NCBI GenBank assembly: GCA_007115705.1
Contig: QXEO01000149.1
Span: forward strand, 1,538,450-1,602,449
DNA length: 64,000 bases
From: Dactylis glomerata
Taxonomy: Eukaryota > Streptophyta > Magnoliopsida > Poales > Poaceae
Direction: 5' to 3'
The notes under the pieces are model-generated. The model ran no database searches, was not told where the DNA came from, and saw nothing but the letters and a program-made list of their open reading frames with translations. How positions within the stretch are numbered: the first letter of the stretch is position 1; each line of letters starts with the position of its first letter. A program made the translations under genes and the position numbers. This document shows positions 1 to 9,853 of this stretch, piece after piece.

Positions 1-489
1 AGCATATACTACTGTAGCAACCTCCCCAAAAGTTCCATGATCAAAAGAACTCAAAAGAAAGCGATAAAGTGGCAAACACAAATATTGGCAGAAATCTGTC
101 AAAACTGAACAGCTGACAAAGGTCGAATTTTTGAGGGATTTTCTGTTGCTCAAATCAAAAAGTGTTCAACTAAGAAAAGTTTGGATATAACCTGGGGCAT
201 ATGAACAAGAAATCGTAGGTCCAAAAGATAAACAGAGAATTTTCACGAATTTTTACGGTGCAGCACCGAAAACAGTTTCAGGACAGCAACATCCCCAAAT
301 CTTTACCTCACTCAAATTAGAGGCTTCTCTTGGCACAAAAACGAAATAAACAAGATAAGGAGCGGTCATTACAGTAGTAATGACTTCCAAGACTCAAATA
401 AAAGAAAAAGTACTGAAAAGAAAACATTGGGTTATCTCCCAAGAGTGCTTTTCTTTAACGCCTTTGAGCTAGGCGCAGAAAATTGCGAA

Positions 490-2553
490 TCAAGTAATAT
501 CAAGTGATGAAGCATCAAGCTCATAATTTGCTCTAAGAATAGAGTCAAAAAGCAATTTCTTTCTTTTCCTAGGGAAGTGTTCCATACCTTTCTTAAGTGG
601 GAATTGATACTTGATAGTGCCTTCCCTCATATCAATGATAGCACCTACAGTTCGAAGAAAGGGTCTTCCCAAAATAATAGGACATGAAGCATGGCATTCA
701 ACGTCCATAACAAGAAAATCAACGGGAACAAGGTTATTGTTAACCACAATAAGAACATCATTAATCCTTCCCAAAGGTTTCTTCTTAGCAACATCAGCAA
801 TAGGTACATCAAAATAACATTTTTCAAGTGGTGGTAAATCAAGCATGTCATAAATCTTTCTAGGCATGATAGAAATACTAGCACCTAGATCACATAAAGC
901 ATGGCAATCATAACCATTAACATGCATATCAATGATGGGTTCCCAACCATCTTCTAACTTCTTGGGAACAGAGGCTTTTTGCTTCAACTTTTCATCCCTA
1001 ATCTTTATGAGAGCACTGGTAATATGCTTAGTAAAAGCAATATTTAAAGAACTAGCATTGGGAGTCAAAGCAAGCTTTTGCAAGAACAAAATTACTTCAG
1101 ATATATTGCAGCCATCAACATCAAAATCATTAAAAGAAATAGAGCTATCATCTCCCACACTCCGAAAAATTTCAGCACTCTTTTGAGAAAAAGTTTTGGC
1201 AGTTTTAGGCTTTTTAACACAAGGAGTGGGAGTTTTCTCTACACCAATCAAAGTAAGAGGATTGTTATCAGTAGGAGTAACATCATTAGAGGTAGTAATA
1301 GTGCATACCTTCATCTCTCTAACCATCTCATCTTCTCTTTCCCACCTGGCATGCAATTCCGCTAACAATCTAATATTTTCATCAATTCCAACTTGGATAG
1401 CATTAGCGGCAGCAACAACATTGCTCACTTTCACATCATTAGGAAACACTTTTAATTTCAGAATTTCAACATCATGAGCAAGGCTATCAACTTTAGAAGC
1501 AAGAATATCAATTTTGCCTAACTTTTCCTCAACAGACTTGTTAAAAGCAGTTTGCTTACCGATGAAGTCCTTGAGCATTACCTCAAGCTCGGAGGGCGCG
1601 GCCCTAGTGTTGTTGTAGGAATTACCATAAGAGTTACCATAACCATTACCATTGGTAGAAGGATACGGCCTATAATTATTACTAGCAAAATTGTTCCTAT
1701 AAGCATTGTTGTTAAAATTATTGTTTCTAATGAAATTCACATCAACATGCTCTTCTTGAGCAACCAGAGAGGCCAAAGGAACATTATTAGGATCAACATG
1801 GGTCCTATCATTAGCAAGCATAGCCATAATGGTATCAATCTTATCATTCAAGGAAGAGGTTTCCTCAACAGAATTTACCTTCTTACCTTGCGGAGCTCTC
1901 TCGGTGTGCCATTCAGAATAATTTACCATCATGTTGTCGATTAGCTTTGATGCGGCGCCCAAGGTAAGGGACATAAAAGTGCCTCCAGCAGCTGAATCAA
2001 GTAGGTTCCTTGAAGAAAAATTCAGTCCTGCATAAAAAGTTTGGATAATCATCCAAGTAGTCAGTCCATGAGTGGGGCAATTCTTTATCATAGATTTCAT
2101 TGTTTCCCAAGCTTGAGCAACATGTTCATTATCAAACTGAGTAAACTTCATAATATTGCTACGCAATGATATAATCTTAGCAGGAGGATAGTATCTACCA
2201 ATAAAAGCATCCTTACACTTAGCCCATGAATCAATACTATTCTTAGTCAAAGACAGCAACCAATCTTTAGCTTTTCCTCTCAAAGAAAAAGGAAACAGCT
2301 TGAGCTTAATAATATCACTATCAACATCCTTATATTTCTGCATCTCACATAGGTCAACAAAATTGTTGAGATGAGCTGCAGCATCTTCAGTACTAGCGCC
2401 AGAAAATTGCTCTTTCATAACAAGGTTCAACAAAGCAGGCTTAATCTCATAAAAGTTTGCAGCAGGAATAGGTGGTGCAATAGGAGTGCAGATAAAATCA
2501 CTATTGTTTGTGCTAGTGAAGTCACACAACTTGGTGTTTTCAGGATTGGCCAT
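490..2553 (-). CDS. Gag-aspartic protease polyprotein of E1
   Basis: An uninterrupted 687-residue ORF encodes the structural Gag and a C-terminal retropepsin. The start MANPENTK is the same as in E3. Residues about 40-230 form the Gag domain (conserved stretches such as KAKDWLLSL and FYAGLNFSSRNLLDSAAGG, typical of Athila Gag). An Asn-rich linker follows at about 275-320. The protease active site CDLGASISIMPRKIYD is near residue 560, and the domain ends with the ILGRPFLRT motif. No reverse transcriptase or integrase follows in the visible sequence, and the complete relative E3 has none, so this is probably a gag-pro-only element that depends on enzymes from a partner. The open frame suggests recent activity or selection. 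Confidence 0.9.
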   Translation of the reverse strand: MANPENTKLCDFTSTNNSDFICTPIAPPIPAANFYEIKPALLNLVMKEQFSGASTEDAAAHLNNFVDLCEMQKYKDVDSDIIKLKLFPFSLRGKAKDWLLSLTKNSIDSWAKCKDAFIGRYYPPAKIISLRSNIMKFTQFDNEHVAQAWETMKSMIKNCPTHGLTTWMIIQTFYAGLNFSSRNLLDSAAGGTFMSLTLGAASKLIDNMMVNYSEWHTERAPQGKKVNSVEETSSLNDKIDTIMAMLANDRTHVDPNNVPLASLVAQEEHVDVNFIRNNNFNNNAYRNNFASNNYRPYPSTNGNGYGNSYGNSYNNTRAAPSELEVMLKDFIGKQTAFNKSVEEKLGKIDILASKVDSLAHDVEILKLKVFPNDVKVSNVVAAANAIQVGIDENIRLLAELHARWEREDEMVREMKVCTITTSNDVTPTDNNPLTLIGVEKTPTPCVKKPKTAKTFSQKSAEIFRSVGDDSSISFNDFDVDGCNISEVILFLQKLALTPNASSLNIAFTKHITSALIKIRDEKLKQKASVPKKLEDGWEPIIDMHVNGYDCHALCDLGASISIMPRKIYDMLDLPPLEKCYFDVPIADVAKKKPLGRINDVLIVVNNNLVPVDFLVMDVECHASCPIILGRPFLRTVGAIIDMREGTIKYQFPLKKGMEHFPRKRKKLLFDSILRANYELDASSLDIT

Positions 2554-2723
2554 TTCAGCAAAACGAAAGTAAACAAGTAAAAACAGCTACCAAGGATTCT
2601 AATTTTTTTGGGTTTTTGATATAAAAAGCAATGCAGGTAAAATAAAATAAAGTAAAGCAAAACAAATAACAAAGTAAAGAATGTGTGTGCAAAGAAATCC
2701 CCTCGCAGAAGTCTTCTCTTCCT

Positions 2724-2740
2724 CCCTGGCAACGGCGCCA
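2724..2740 (-). other. Primer-binding site (tRNA-Asp type) of E1
   Basis: On the minus strand this reads TGGCGCCGTTGCCAGGG, complementary to the 3' end of plant tRNA-Asp with one mismatch. It lies between the LTR and gag. A second copy of the adjoining GGCGCCAGAAAAGAA block occurs about 30 bp closer to the LTR (2765-2779), which makes the LTR inner boundary uncertain. Confidence 0.75.
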
Positions 2741-2788
2741 GAAAAGAAGCTGCTACTCGGTGATGGCGCCAGAAAAGAACTGGTGGCG

Positions 2789-4394
2789 TGTAGTTGACGT
2801 GGGAGCAGTTAGTCCTTGTGCGTGGTGATGACCAGCCCGTTGGGAACCCCAAGAGGAAGGTATGATGAGTGTAGCGGCTAGTTTTCCCTCAGTTAAGATA
2901 CCAAGGTTTATCGAACAGGAGAGGAGAGACAATGACGACTGAAGGTGTTTGTGGAACCTGCACACACACAAACAAATACTTTGTTCCCAACTTGCGATGA
3001 GGTTGTCAATCTCACCGGTTTGCTTGAAACAAAGGTTATGAGCGTATCGAGTGGAAAAACAATAATAGTATGCGAGTAAAGTAAACAGTACGAGAAAAGT
3101 AAACAGTGCGATAAAAGTAAACAGGTGATAGCAATATGATGTAAATAGGACCGGGGTCCACAGTTCACTAGTGGTGTCTCTCCATAGATAAAATAACACA
3201 TGCTGGGTAAACAAATTACAGTTGGGCAATTGATAGAATAAAGATAACGTGATATGTCAAGAAGATCACTATGAGATTTACTCTGGGCATTACAACAAAA
3301 TACATAGACCGCCATCCAACTGCATCTATGACTAATAATCCACTCCCGGGGATATCAATCCGAACACCCTAGAAGTATTAAGTTGCGAACAACAGATAAT
3401 TGCATTAAGCAAAGTGTGTAATGTAAACAAAGCATATGCCCTTGAGCATATGAATGTTGTTTTCTCCCTAGTAGCAACAGCACATCTACCACCTTAGAGG
3501 TTTCTGTCACTCCCCCAGGTGAAATAGAGACATGAACCCACTATCGAGCATAAATACCCCCTCTTGGAGTCACTAGCAACTACTCGGCCAAGATACCTAC
3601 TAACAACGGAGAGCATGCAAGATCATAAACAACATAGAGATAACAAAAGATATAATTCAGTACAGCAACTTAATCATAAACACCAATATTCATCGGATCC
3701 CAACAAACCAAACATGTAGAATTACATAACGGTGATCTCAATCATGTATGGCAGCTCATGAGATCTAAACATGAAGCACATAGTGGAGAAGACAACCATC
3801 TAGCTACTGCTATGGACCCATAGTCCAAGGAAGACTACTCACTCATCGCTCTGGAGGCAAGCATGGCGATGAAGAAGACCTCCGGTGGTGATTCCCCTCT
3901 CCGGCAGGGTGCCGGGAAGAGCTTCTGGACCCTCCCGATCTTCGGGTCGACGGCGGCGGCGTATCGCGATGTGTTCTGGAAATCTGATCGGGCCCTTAGG
4001 TTTTTCCCGTCGGGGGGTACTTATAGGCGAAGGGGTGTCGTCAGAAGAGGGGCCAGGTGGCCTCACAAGGCGGTGGCGCGGGCCAGGGGCTGGCCGCGCC
4101 ACCCCTGTGTGTGGGCCCCTGGTCCCTCACCTCCTACTCTCCTTCGGATCTCTGGAAGCTTCCGGGTAAAATAAGACTTCAGGAACTTGTTTCGTCCAAT
4201 TCCGAGAATATTTCCTGTGTATCACTTCTGAAACACAAAAACAGCAGAAAACAGGAAACTGGCACTATGGCACTTGTTAATAGGTTAGTTCCGGAAAATG
4301 CATAAAAGTGCCACTAAGTGTAACGAAACAATAGGCAAATGGTGTAAAACAAGCATGGAGTATCAAAAATTATAGATACGTTTGAGACGTATCA
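2789..4394 (-). repeat. 5' LTR of E1
   Basis: The sequence aligns over its length with both LTRs of E3. The outer end is TGATACGTCTC on the minus strand (4394). The inner end is either 2789 (TGTAGTTGACG on plus) or 2761 (TGATGGCG), because of a local duplication at the primer-binding site. Compared with E3 it lacks a segment of about 90 bp that carries a TATA-like box. A TATA-like CCTATAAGTA (minus) lies at about 4018-4027. Short ORFs here are not genes. Confidence 0.85.
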
Positions 4395-4897
4395 GACATC
4401 GACGACGACCTCAACACTTTGACTGACGGTGTCGGACACGAACGCGAGCAATGTAGAGAAAACTAGTGTCTCTCCTTTCTGGCGTGTATAGATAGGTGCT
4501 AGGGGAGTGTGGTGGCGAAGGGAAAGACCTCGCGGTGGTCTGTGGCATCCAACATAGCGGGGCGGCGTGGCCGTGCCCACAACGGCGTGCATGTTCAGCA
4601 TTGGCATCAGCATGTACGTTCGTCATTGGCCTCGGCGGTATCTCTGGTGTGTCAGTGATCGAATGAGGGGACGGGATTGAGGGTGCATCCCAACGGTGAC
4701 CTAGCAGTGGCGGCGAGCATGCATACCCGTTCTGACCATGCCGATATCGGCATCGGCATCGTTTGGAGGCTGTGGTGCTCTAATCATAGTGGAAATTGTG
4801 ATTCCCTATTATTTTTACATGCATAATATATAGAAAATAGCTAGATCTATAAATCGATGCATATGAAGCTACATATATATTCTTGGTCATAATCCCC
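4395..4897. other. Intergenic, downstream of the B3 gene
   Basis: I see no supported gene here. The stretch is the host target of E1 followed by the 3' flank of the minus-strand B3 gene. The last 100 bp are AT-rich, as expected for a 3' untranslated region. Confidence 0.5.
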
Positions 4898-5488
4898 TTA
4901 GATGCATGGCTTCACGTCGTCGTCGCTTTCATCGTCAGTATCTTTGTCGTCCGTGTAGTAGTACTTCCTGCACGTTGTTCTGTCGAACACCTTCACTGTG
5001 AGCACATAATCGCCTTCATATTTGAAGTGTAGGAAGCAGCCGAAATCCACACCGTGCGCGATAGCGAAATTCTCCCAGCCCTTGTCGAGGTACATCCGGC
5101 CTTGTCCATCAAATAGGACCTCCACGGTCCAGAGACGAGGACCGCAGTCAGCTGCTCGCAGATACACCTTTGCGGGCTCCTGGCCGTCAAGATAGTCCGC
5201 AAACTTTTGTGGGAGTGCCTGCAAAGAGATCGAGCACCGATCGTTTGAAATTAAAGGTTTTTTAGAACATGCACATAATTAATCACATGCATCATATATG
5301 TGGGAACGCGTACGTACCTTCTTGGCCAAAGGGTCTTCATAGATGGTGATGAAGAACTCCTCTATGATCAATGGCAGTGTTGACGGTGGTGGTGGCAATG
5401 ATGATGATCCACCACCCCGGCCGCCCCTTCCCCTTCCCCTTCCCCTTCCCCTTCCCCTTCCGGTCGGCGTTCGAGACGTGGAAGCCAT
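4898..5488 (-). CDS. B3-domain DNA-binding protein, two exons
   Basis: Predicted plant B3-family nuclear DNA-binding protein of 163 residues. Exon 1 is 5488-5318 (57 codons, phase 0), with donor AAG/GTACGT. Exon 2 is 5218-4898, with acceptor TTTGCAG. Joined, the halves form one B3 fold: FFITIYEDPL at the end of exon 1, then LPQKFADYL, LWTVEVLF, KGWENFAIAHGV and LTVKVFDR in exon 2. The N-terminus is an Arg-Gly repeat (about residues 10-24) encoded by a CCCCTT microsatellite; the C-terminus is acidic (DDKDTDDESDDD). A TATA box lies about 100 bp upstream. Both splice sites are canonical and the frame is intact, so it looks functional. Related B3 ORFs occur in elements E2 and E4; whether this copy is a host gene or the relic of a transposon-carried gene cannot be settled here. 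Confidence 0.82.
5424..5462. repeat. CCCCTT hexanucleotide microsatellite in B3 exon 1
   Basis: About six tandem CCCCTT units lie within exon 1. On the coding strand they encode alternating Gly-Arg. Because the unit is 6 bp, copy-number changes keep the reading frame. Confidence 0.9.
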
Positions 5489-5569
5489 GGCAATGGATCA
5501 AGTGTATGTGAACGAAGAAGAGAGAGGCAGAAACGAAGAAGAGAGAGGCAGAACCTATTGACATGAGGG

Positions 5570-5695
5570 ATGGCCGTTGTGGGGGTTTATAAGGGAGAGA
5601 TGACCGTTGTGGGGTTTACACCATAAATTAAGGTAGAGATGACCGTTGTGGGGTTTACACAATAAACTAAGGAGGAGATGACCGTTGTGGGGGTG
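5570..5695. repeat. Tandem repeat in the B3 upstream region, 39-bp period
   Basis: The core GAGATGACCGTTGTGGGG recurs with CCGTTGT at 5574, 5604, 5643 and 5682, giving spacings of 30, 39 and 39 bp. It directly abuts the 54-bp array. Confidence 0.85.
5586..5594 (-). promoter_or_regulatory. TATA box of the B3 gene
   Basis: The minus strand reads CCTTATAAACC about 100 bp upstream of the ATG at 5488. It sits in the first unit of a short tandem repeat, so the repeat forms the proximal promoter. A duplicated block (AACGAAGAAGAGAGAGGCAG, 5511-5551) lies in the presumed 5' leader. Confidence 0.6.
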
Positions 5696-5711
5696 GTTTA
5701 TATCTCAACAA

Positions 5712-6066
5712 AAAAGTAATGCCTAAAAGAAATGGAAATTCGTGAAAGTTCATCATTTTACCGTGAAAAGTAAAGCCTACAAGAAATGGAAATTCGTGAT
5801 AGTTTATCATTTCAGCGTGAAAAGTAATGCCTACAAGAAATGGAAATTCGTGATAGTTTATCATTTTACCGTGAAAAGTAATGCGTAAAAGAAATGGAAA
5901 TTCGTGATAGTTCATCATTTTACCGTGAAAAGTAAAGCCTACAAGAAATGGAAATTCGTGATAGTTTATCATTTCAACGTGAAAAGTAAAGCCTACAAGA
6001 AATGGAAATTCGTGATAGTTTATCATTTTACCGTGAAAAGTAATGCCTACAAGAAATTCGTGATTA
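5712..6066. repeat. 54-bp tandem array, about six units
   Basis: The marker GGAAATTCGTGA begins at 5734, 5788, 5842, 5896, 5950 and 6004, an exact 54-bp period. Units differ by a few substitutions, and the last is truncated near 6055. As 54 is a multiple of three, both strands contain long open frames (repeating NYHEFPFLVGFTFHGKM on minus). These are by-products of the periodicity and I do not call a gene. Confidence 0.92.
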
Positions 6067-7056
6067 CCCAACTTGTTGAATCCGGTGGCAAACTCGTCAT
6101 TTAGCATACATAGAGGGGTAGTAGTTTGCCACCGACAGATAGAGAGAGGGTGGCACGATCCTGCCCGTTGGATCATAGGATCGACGGTAGGTGGGCACGA
6201 TCCTTGTGACAACAGCTCGACCAATCAGGCCAAGTTTGGGCTTCTGTGAGAAGGGAGAGGGTAAAACTGAGTAGTATCAAGGATACAAGGGCAAGTAAAT
6301 AGTAAACAGGCTAAGGAATTCAAATAAGAGATTTAGAAAAAGAAAAACACATGTTTTGTACAATGAAACCCAGGTTGGCCTACCTCAAAGTATTAGCAAT
6401 TCAAATATACATGAGTGCAAAAATTATGGCCTCATTCAGACAAACTATGTTTTAGGTATAGATGTTTTGAGAAGGGGTTTGAGTGGAAAGCCATGAACCT
6501 TCATAGCTACTAGTGATTTCAGAAGTGGCCATTTGTGTGAAAACTTGATTTATATATGATTGTTATGATTTCCTACGTGGCAGGTCGCGTAACAAGACTC
6601 CATGAGTAGGAGGCACTATGATTTTATTTTTTTGAATTTTTTTGCGCATGAAATGACTCAATTAGATGGCTTAATCCCATCTGTTGACTCTCTATTGACC
6701 AGCCACTTGAGGGTAAAACTGAGTATATTGCACTAGGCAGTATTAGTACTCGAGGGGAAAACTGAGTACAGATATTTTTCCAGTGTAAGATTCGAGGGTA
6801 GAACTGAGTACACGTAACGGTGCTGACGTGCAGTCCCTCGGACGCGTGTCGCGGTGAGCAGCGGTTAGCCGCGCGGTGCGCGTGTTGAGACCAAAACGTC
6901 AACTGCTGAGACGAACCGTCACTTTGCCAGTACAGAGCCCCTCTCCCTCCCTCTGCACACAGTCTCATCATAACTCACGCACGCAACCACGCCTCTCATG
7001 TCCCATCATCTTCTCCAAAAAACCCCAGCCGCCCTACGCGCGCTCCCCTGCCAGCG
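6067..7056. other. Intergenic, upstream of the F-box/DUF295 gene
   Basis: No gene is supported. The region holds four copies of a GAGGG(T/G)AAAACTGAGTA-like motif, and the last 200 bp become GC-rich before the ATG at 7057. I see no clear TATA box. Confidence 0.5.
6256..6810 (+). repeat. Dispersed GAGGG-AAAACTGAGTA motif, four copies
   Basis: Copies start at about 6256, 6709, 6752 and 6794. Two further copies lie at 19066 and 19095, which was the immediate right flank of this island before E2 inserted. The motif therefore brackets the F-box gene on both sides. Its origin is unknown. Confidence 0.6.
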
Positions 7057-8429
7057 ATGGAGAAGAAGAATGCGTCGGCGGCCGTCGCCCCCGAGCCCAT
7101 CGCCTTCGAGCCCTTCGCATCCGAGCTCGTCGCTGCCGAGCCTGTCGCATCCGAGGGTGGCGCATCCAAGCGCGGCGCCTCCGTGAACTGGGCCTCTCTT
7201 AAGGGTGACGGACCACTTCACAAGATCGGCGACTGCTTACTGGCGAACGAGGAGTACGTGGACACCTACGCTGCTTTGAGGCAAGTTTGTACAAATTGGC
7301 GCTCAGATCTACCTGAGCCCGACGTGCACCTGCACGAATGGATCGTGGTAGAACACGCCCTTCCACGCGCCGCTGAGTTCTCCTTCCTCAACCTCCGCAC
7401 ATCCCGCTACGTCACCATCGATCTAACGGAAGTTCATGCAAGGTTCAAATTCCTCCATATCTATAGAGTTAATCTATTTTTATTTTCAATCGTAAACATC
7501 TTAGTGCTGAATGTTATCTTCATCAACTCCCTTTTAGATACTACTTCGTCGGCTTTTACCGTGGCGTCATCGTGCTTGCCCAGAGGAACCAGCCGCACAA
7601 GATACGGCTTCTGAACCCACTCACAAAGACATTGAACGCTACGTTTGAGGCGCAGATGCCATCTATGATTGTGGAGTCAGTCGCTGTAATGAAGTCCCCG
7701 ACTATGGTCTTCATTTGCACAGGTTACCCCAATGAAATTGCTTGGGTCGATGAGAGCTCTCCTACTAAGGATATAGATGTAGAAGATTGGGGAGAAGGAA
7801 GATTTTCGATCGAGGACGATTCTCTGCATTGCCTTACCCCGTTCAATGGTGAATTGTATGCAATAGCTGTGAACAATTTTGATGTCGGAACATTAGTGTG
7901 CACCAACAATGTCCAGTTGGAGAAGCGCGCGAGCACTATCAACATGGAGACACTATTTTCATTTCCAGAACTTGGAAATGACACGTTCTACCTTGTGGAG
8001 TCTGATGGTGATCTGCTGCTTGTGTTGTTCGGCGGCAGCCCTGGCAACAGGCATTTGGAGGAAGGTCAACCATTGGTGTACCGTGTGGACACTGAGAGCC
8101 GCTCTCTCCATGCCGTCAACATTGGCAGTCGTGCCTTCTTCGTCAGTTATAAATGGTGTATCTCCGTCGACACCAGAGTGCACCCGACAGTTCGACCTGG
8201 CTGCATCTACTACGAGGGCGGTTATATCAGACAGTACTTTGATGATAGAAAGGCCTGGGATGAGTGGCCACGACATGTGGATAGATTAGATTCCGACGGT
8301 ATGAAAATAGAACAAAGGCCATACCGTTTGGAGGATCTATTGGCTGCACACTGTAGAAGGAAGGAGTTCAGTCAATATTTTTTTCGTCTCATGGAATATA
8401 GCGACTCCGAAATATATGATGAAGAATGA
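7057..8429 (+). CDS. F-box/DUF295 (KIB1-4 beta-propeller) protein
   Basis: Two-exon gene for a 425-residue protein. Exon 1 is 7057-7442 and exon 2 is 7538-8429; the 95-bp intron has GT/AG ends and splits an Arg codon. The N-terminus is a Pro/Glu/Ala-rich leader of about 45 residues. Residues about 45-85 are F-box-like (NWASLKGDGPLHKIGDCLL, then LRQVCTNWRSDLPEP). The rest matches the DUF295/KIB1-4 propeller (RLLNPLTK, LTPFNGELYAIAV, VYRVDTESRSL, GCIYYEGGYIRQYFDD). F-box proteins serve as substrate adaptors of SCF ubiquitin ligases; in this large grass-expanded family most targets are unknown. No stop or frameshift is seen, so it is probably intact. Confidence 0.85.
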
Positions 8430-8879
8430 AGAACCTTCATGTTGGGCATACATTGCGTCTTATTTTATTTTCAACTTAGTTTGTTGTGAACATTAACATC
8501 GTTATTGGCTTCTTTTGGCTGTTGTATGCATTCTATGTATTATACTATACTAGCTTCTAGATTAGCTTCTAGATTTGTTACCATATTGGGCAAAAAACGA
8601 GGGCCAAAAGGCAGCAATCATTGAAGAAAGACAGAAATAGAAGCTTCTCTAGATTTGATACTAATTTGGTGAAAAGAGAGAGAACTGTTTACAGAGAGAG
8701 AGGGGAAAAAGGCGCTCTGAAAAGGCGCTCTGAAAAGTCAATGCCAATTTGGCCCGAGAGAGACAGAACCAAGCTCTCACGTACAACCAAACGCGGTCTC
8801 GTCCTGTCCCACGCGGTCCCTTTCTACCAGCCCCACGTGACGCGGCCCCACACGACGCGGCCCCACACGTCAGCACGGA
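8430..8879. other. Intergenic, 3' flank of the F-box gene to the E2 target site
   Basis: No gene is seen. Small direct duplications occur: TAGCTTCTAGAT (8550-8575), AAAGGCGCTCTG (about 8709-8735) and GACGCGGCCCCACA (about 8838-8867). ACGGA at 8875-8879 is the left target-site duplication of E2. Confidence 0.6.
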
Positions 8880-9799
8880 TGTCGGTGTTCTGGATACCGG
8901 GGTATCCCGGTCCACCTGCTCCTGGGCCCCGTCATCGGCCCATCTCCAGCCCAGGAGAGAATCAACAATCTTCGCTATGGAGAAGACCCTCACGAGGAGG
9001 CGCCTCATGAGGAGAACGACGACAGAAATGGCTAAGGACCAGAAGACCTCCTCACGAGCCCCTGCTGGTGAGGAGAGGACGCACGCCTACGCCAGCTCAG
9101 CACGATTGGCGTGCAGAGCAAGAAGCTAACGGTCAGAAGACCGCGTACCGCCCACGCTACCCCCGACAGGGAGGAGACCAACTTTCTATGTGCCTGCCCA
9201 AAGCGGCATAGTGGCAGTTGGCCACCCCCCTAAATATAGCATGGACGGTGCAGGGCGCCAGAGGAGGACGTCAGCCTCCTCCACCCACTCCTGTGGACCG
9301 GCGCCGCTACCCTACGAAGACCAAGTCTACAGAAGAACATAGTCTACAGCTGTCCTCCCTCCTTGGCCGTGTGTGGCAACCCCTTCCCCAAGAAGATAAG
9401 GGGAAGGAGGACCTTGGCGCTATAAAAGGGGGGAGAGGCCACCCCTTAGAGGGGATCCGATCTAATCGAATCTTCATCTTCTTCAAGCTGCTAGTTGGGC
9501 ACGCAGGTTCTTCAACCTCTGGCCAACTAGAGCTTTGTAACCAAGGCTTTGTACTCCTCGCGAGGTGTCGCGTCGCAATACAAGAAGGCAGGAAGTAGGG
9601 GTTTTACCTCACCACGAGGGCCCTGAACCTGGGTAAAGCTCGGTCTCCCTCTCTGCAGTGCGTAGCGCGTTCGACAATCGAGGCTTCCGTCACCGTGTTT
9701 CGTTGCGATCCAAGATCTCACACGTTTAGCCCCCTGCGTTCGAATCCTTGGGTCCGTCGTGTGGTACCCCGTGTTCTTGCGACACGAAATCCATCGACA
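8880..9799 (+). repeat. 5' LTR of E2
   Basis: The LTR is 920 bp, starts TGTCGGTGTTCTGG and ends ATCCATCGACA. It matches 18082-19001 almost base for base. Confidence 0.95.
9421..9427 (+). promoter_or_regulatory. TATA box of the E2 5' LTR
   Basis: TATAAAA in the context GGCGCTATAAAAGGGGGG, about 380 bp before the LTR end, is the expected LTR promoter. The 3' LTR has the same box at 18623-18629. Confidence 0.75.
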
Positions 9800-9801
9800 T
9801 T

Positions 9802-9819
9802 TGGCACGCCAGGTAGGGG
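9802..9819 (+). other. Primer-binding site of E2
   Basis: TGGCACGCCAGGTAGGGG starts two bases after the 5' LTR, where a tRNA primer would anneal. I did not assign the tRNA. Confidence 0.7.
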
Positions 9820-9853
9820 GCTGTGGTGTGTTTTCTTCTAGATCTGCTTCGAC

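Larger units (their letters stand above)
1..4394 (-). mobile_element. E1: Athila-lineage Gypsy retrotransposon, 5' part
   Basis: This is the 5' part of a minus-strand LTR retrotransposon that runs off the left window edge. Reading leftwards it has an LTR, a primer-binding site complementary to the tRNA-Asp 3' end, and a gag-protease gene. Positions 1-489 match the region downstream of gag-protease in E3 (about 28325-28812), so the element continues beyond the window. The LTR begins (minus strand) with TGATACGTCTC, and its outer edge at 4394 is followed by GACAT, the expected target duplication, whose partner lies outside. E1 and E3 belong to one family but differ in the LTR. The family resembles the non-autonomous Triticeae Sabrina group; that name is from memory and unverified. 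Confidence 0.88.

Noticed and set aside
2724..2740. tRNA-like sequence
   Set aside because: It is only the 3'-end complement used as a retroelement primer site; no cloverleaf surrounds it. No tRNA or rRNA gene was recognised in the window.
5574..6066. Possible CRISPR-like array
   Set aside because: The repeats are adjacent tandem units without unique spacers, in a plant genome.
5667..6224. Minus-strand open frame of 185 codons with repeated 18-residue units
   Set aside because: The frame is created by the 54-bp tandem array; the opposite strand is open for the same reason.
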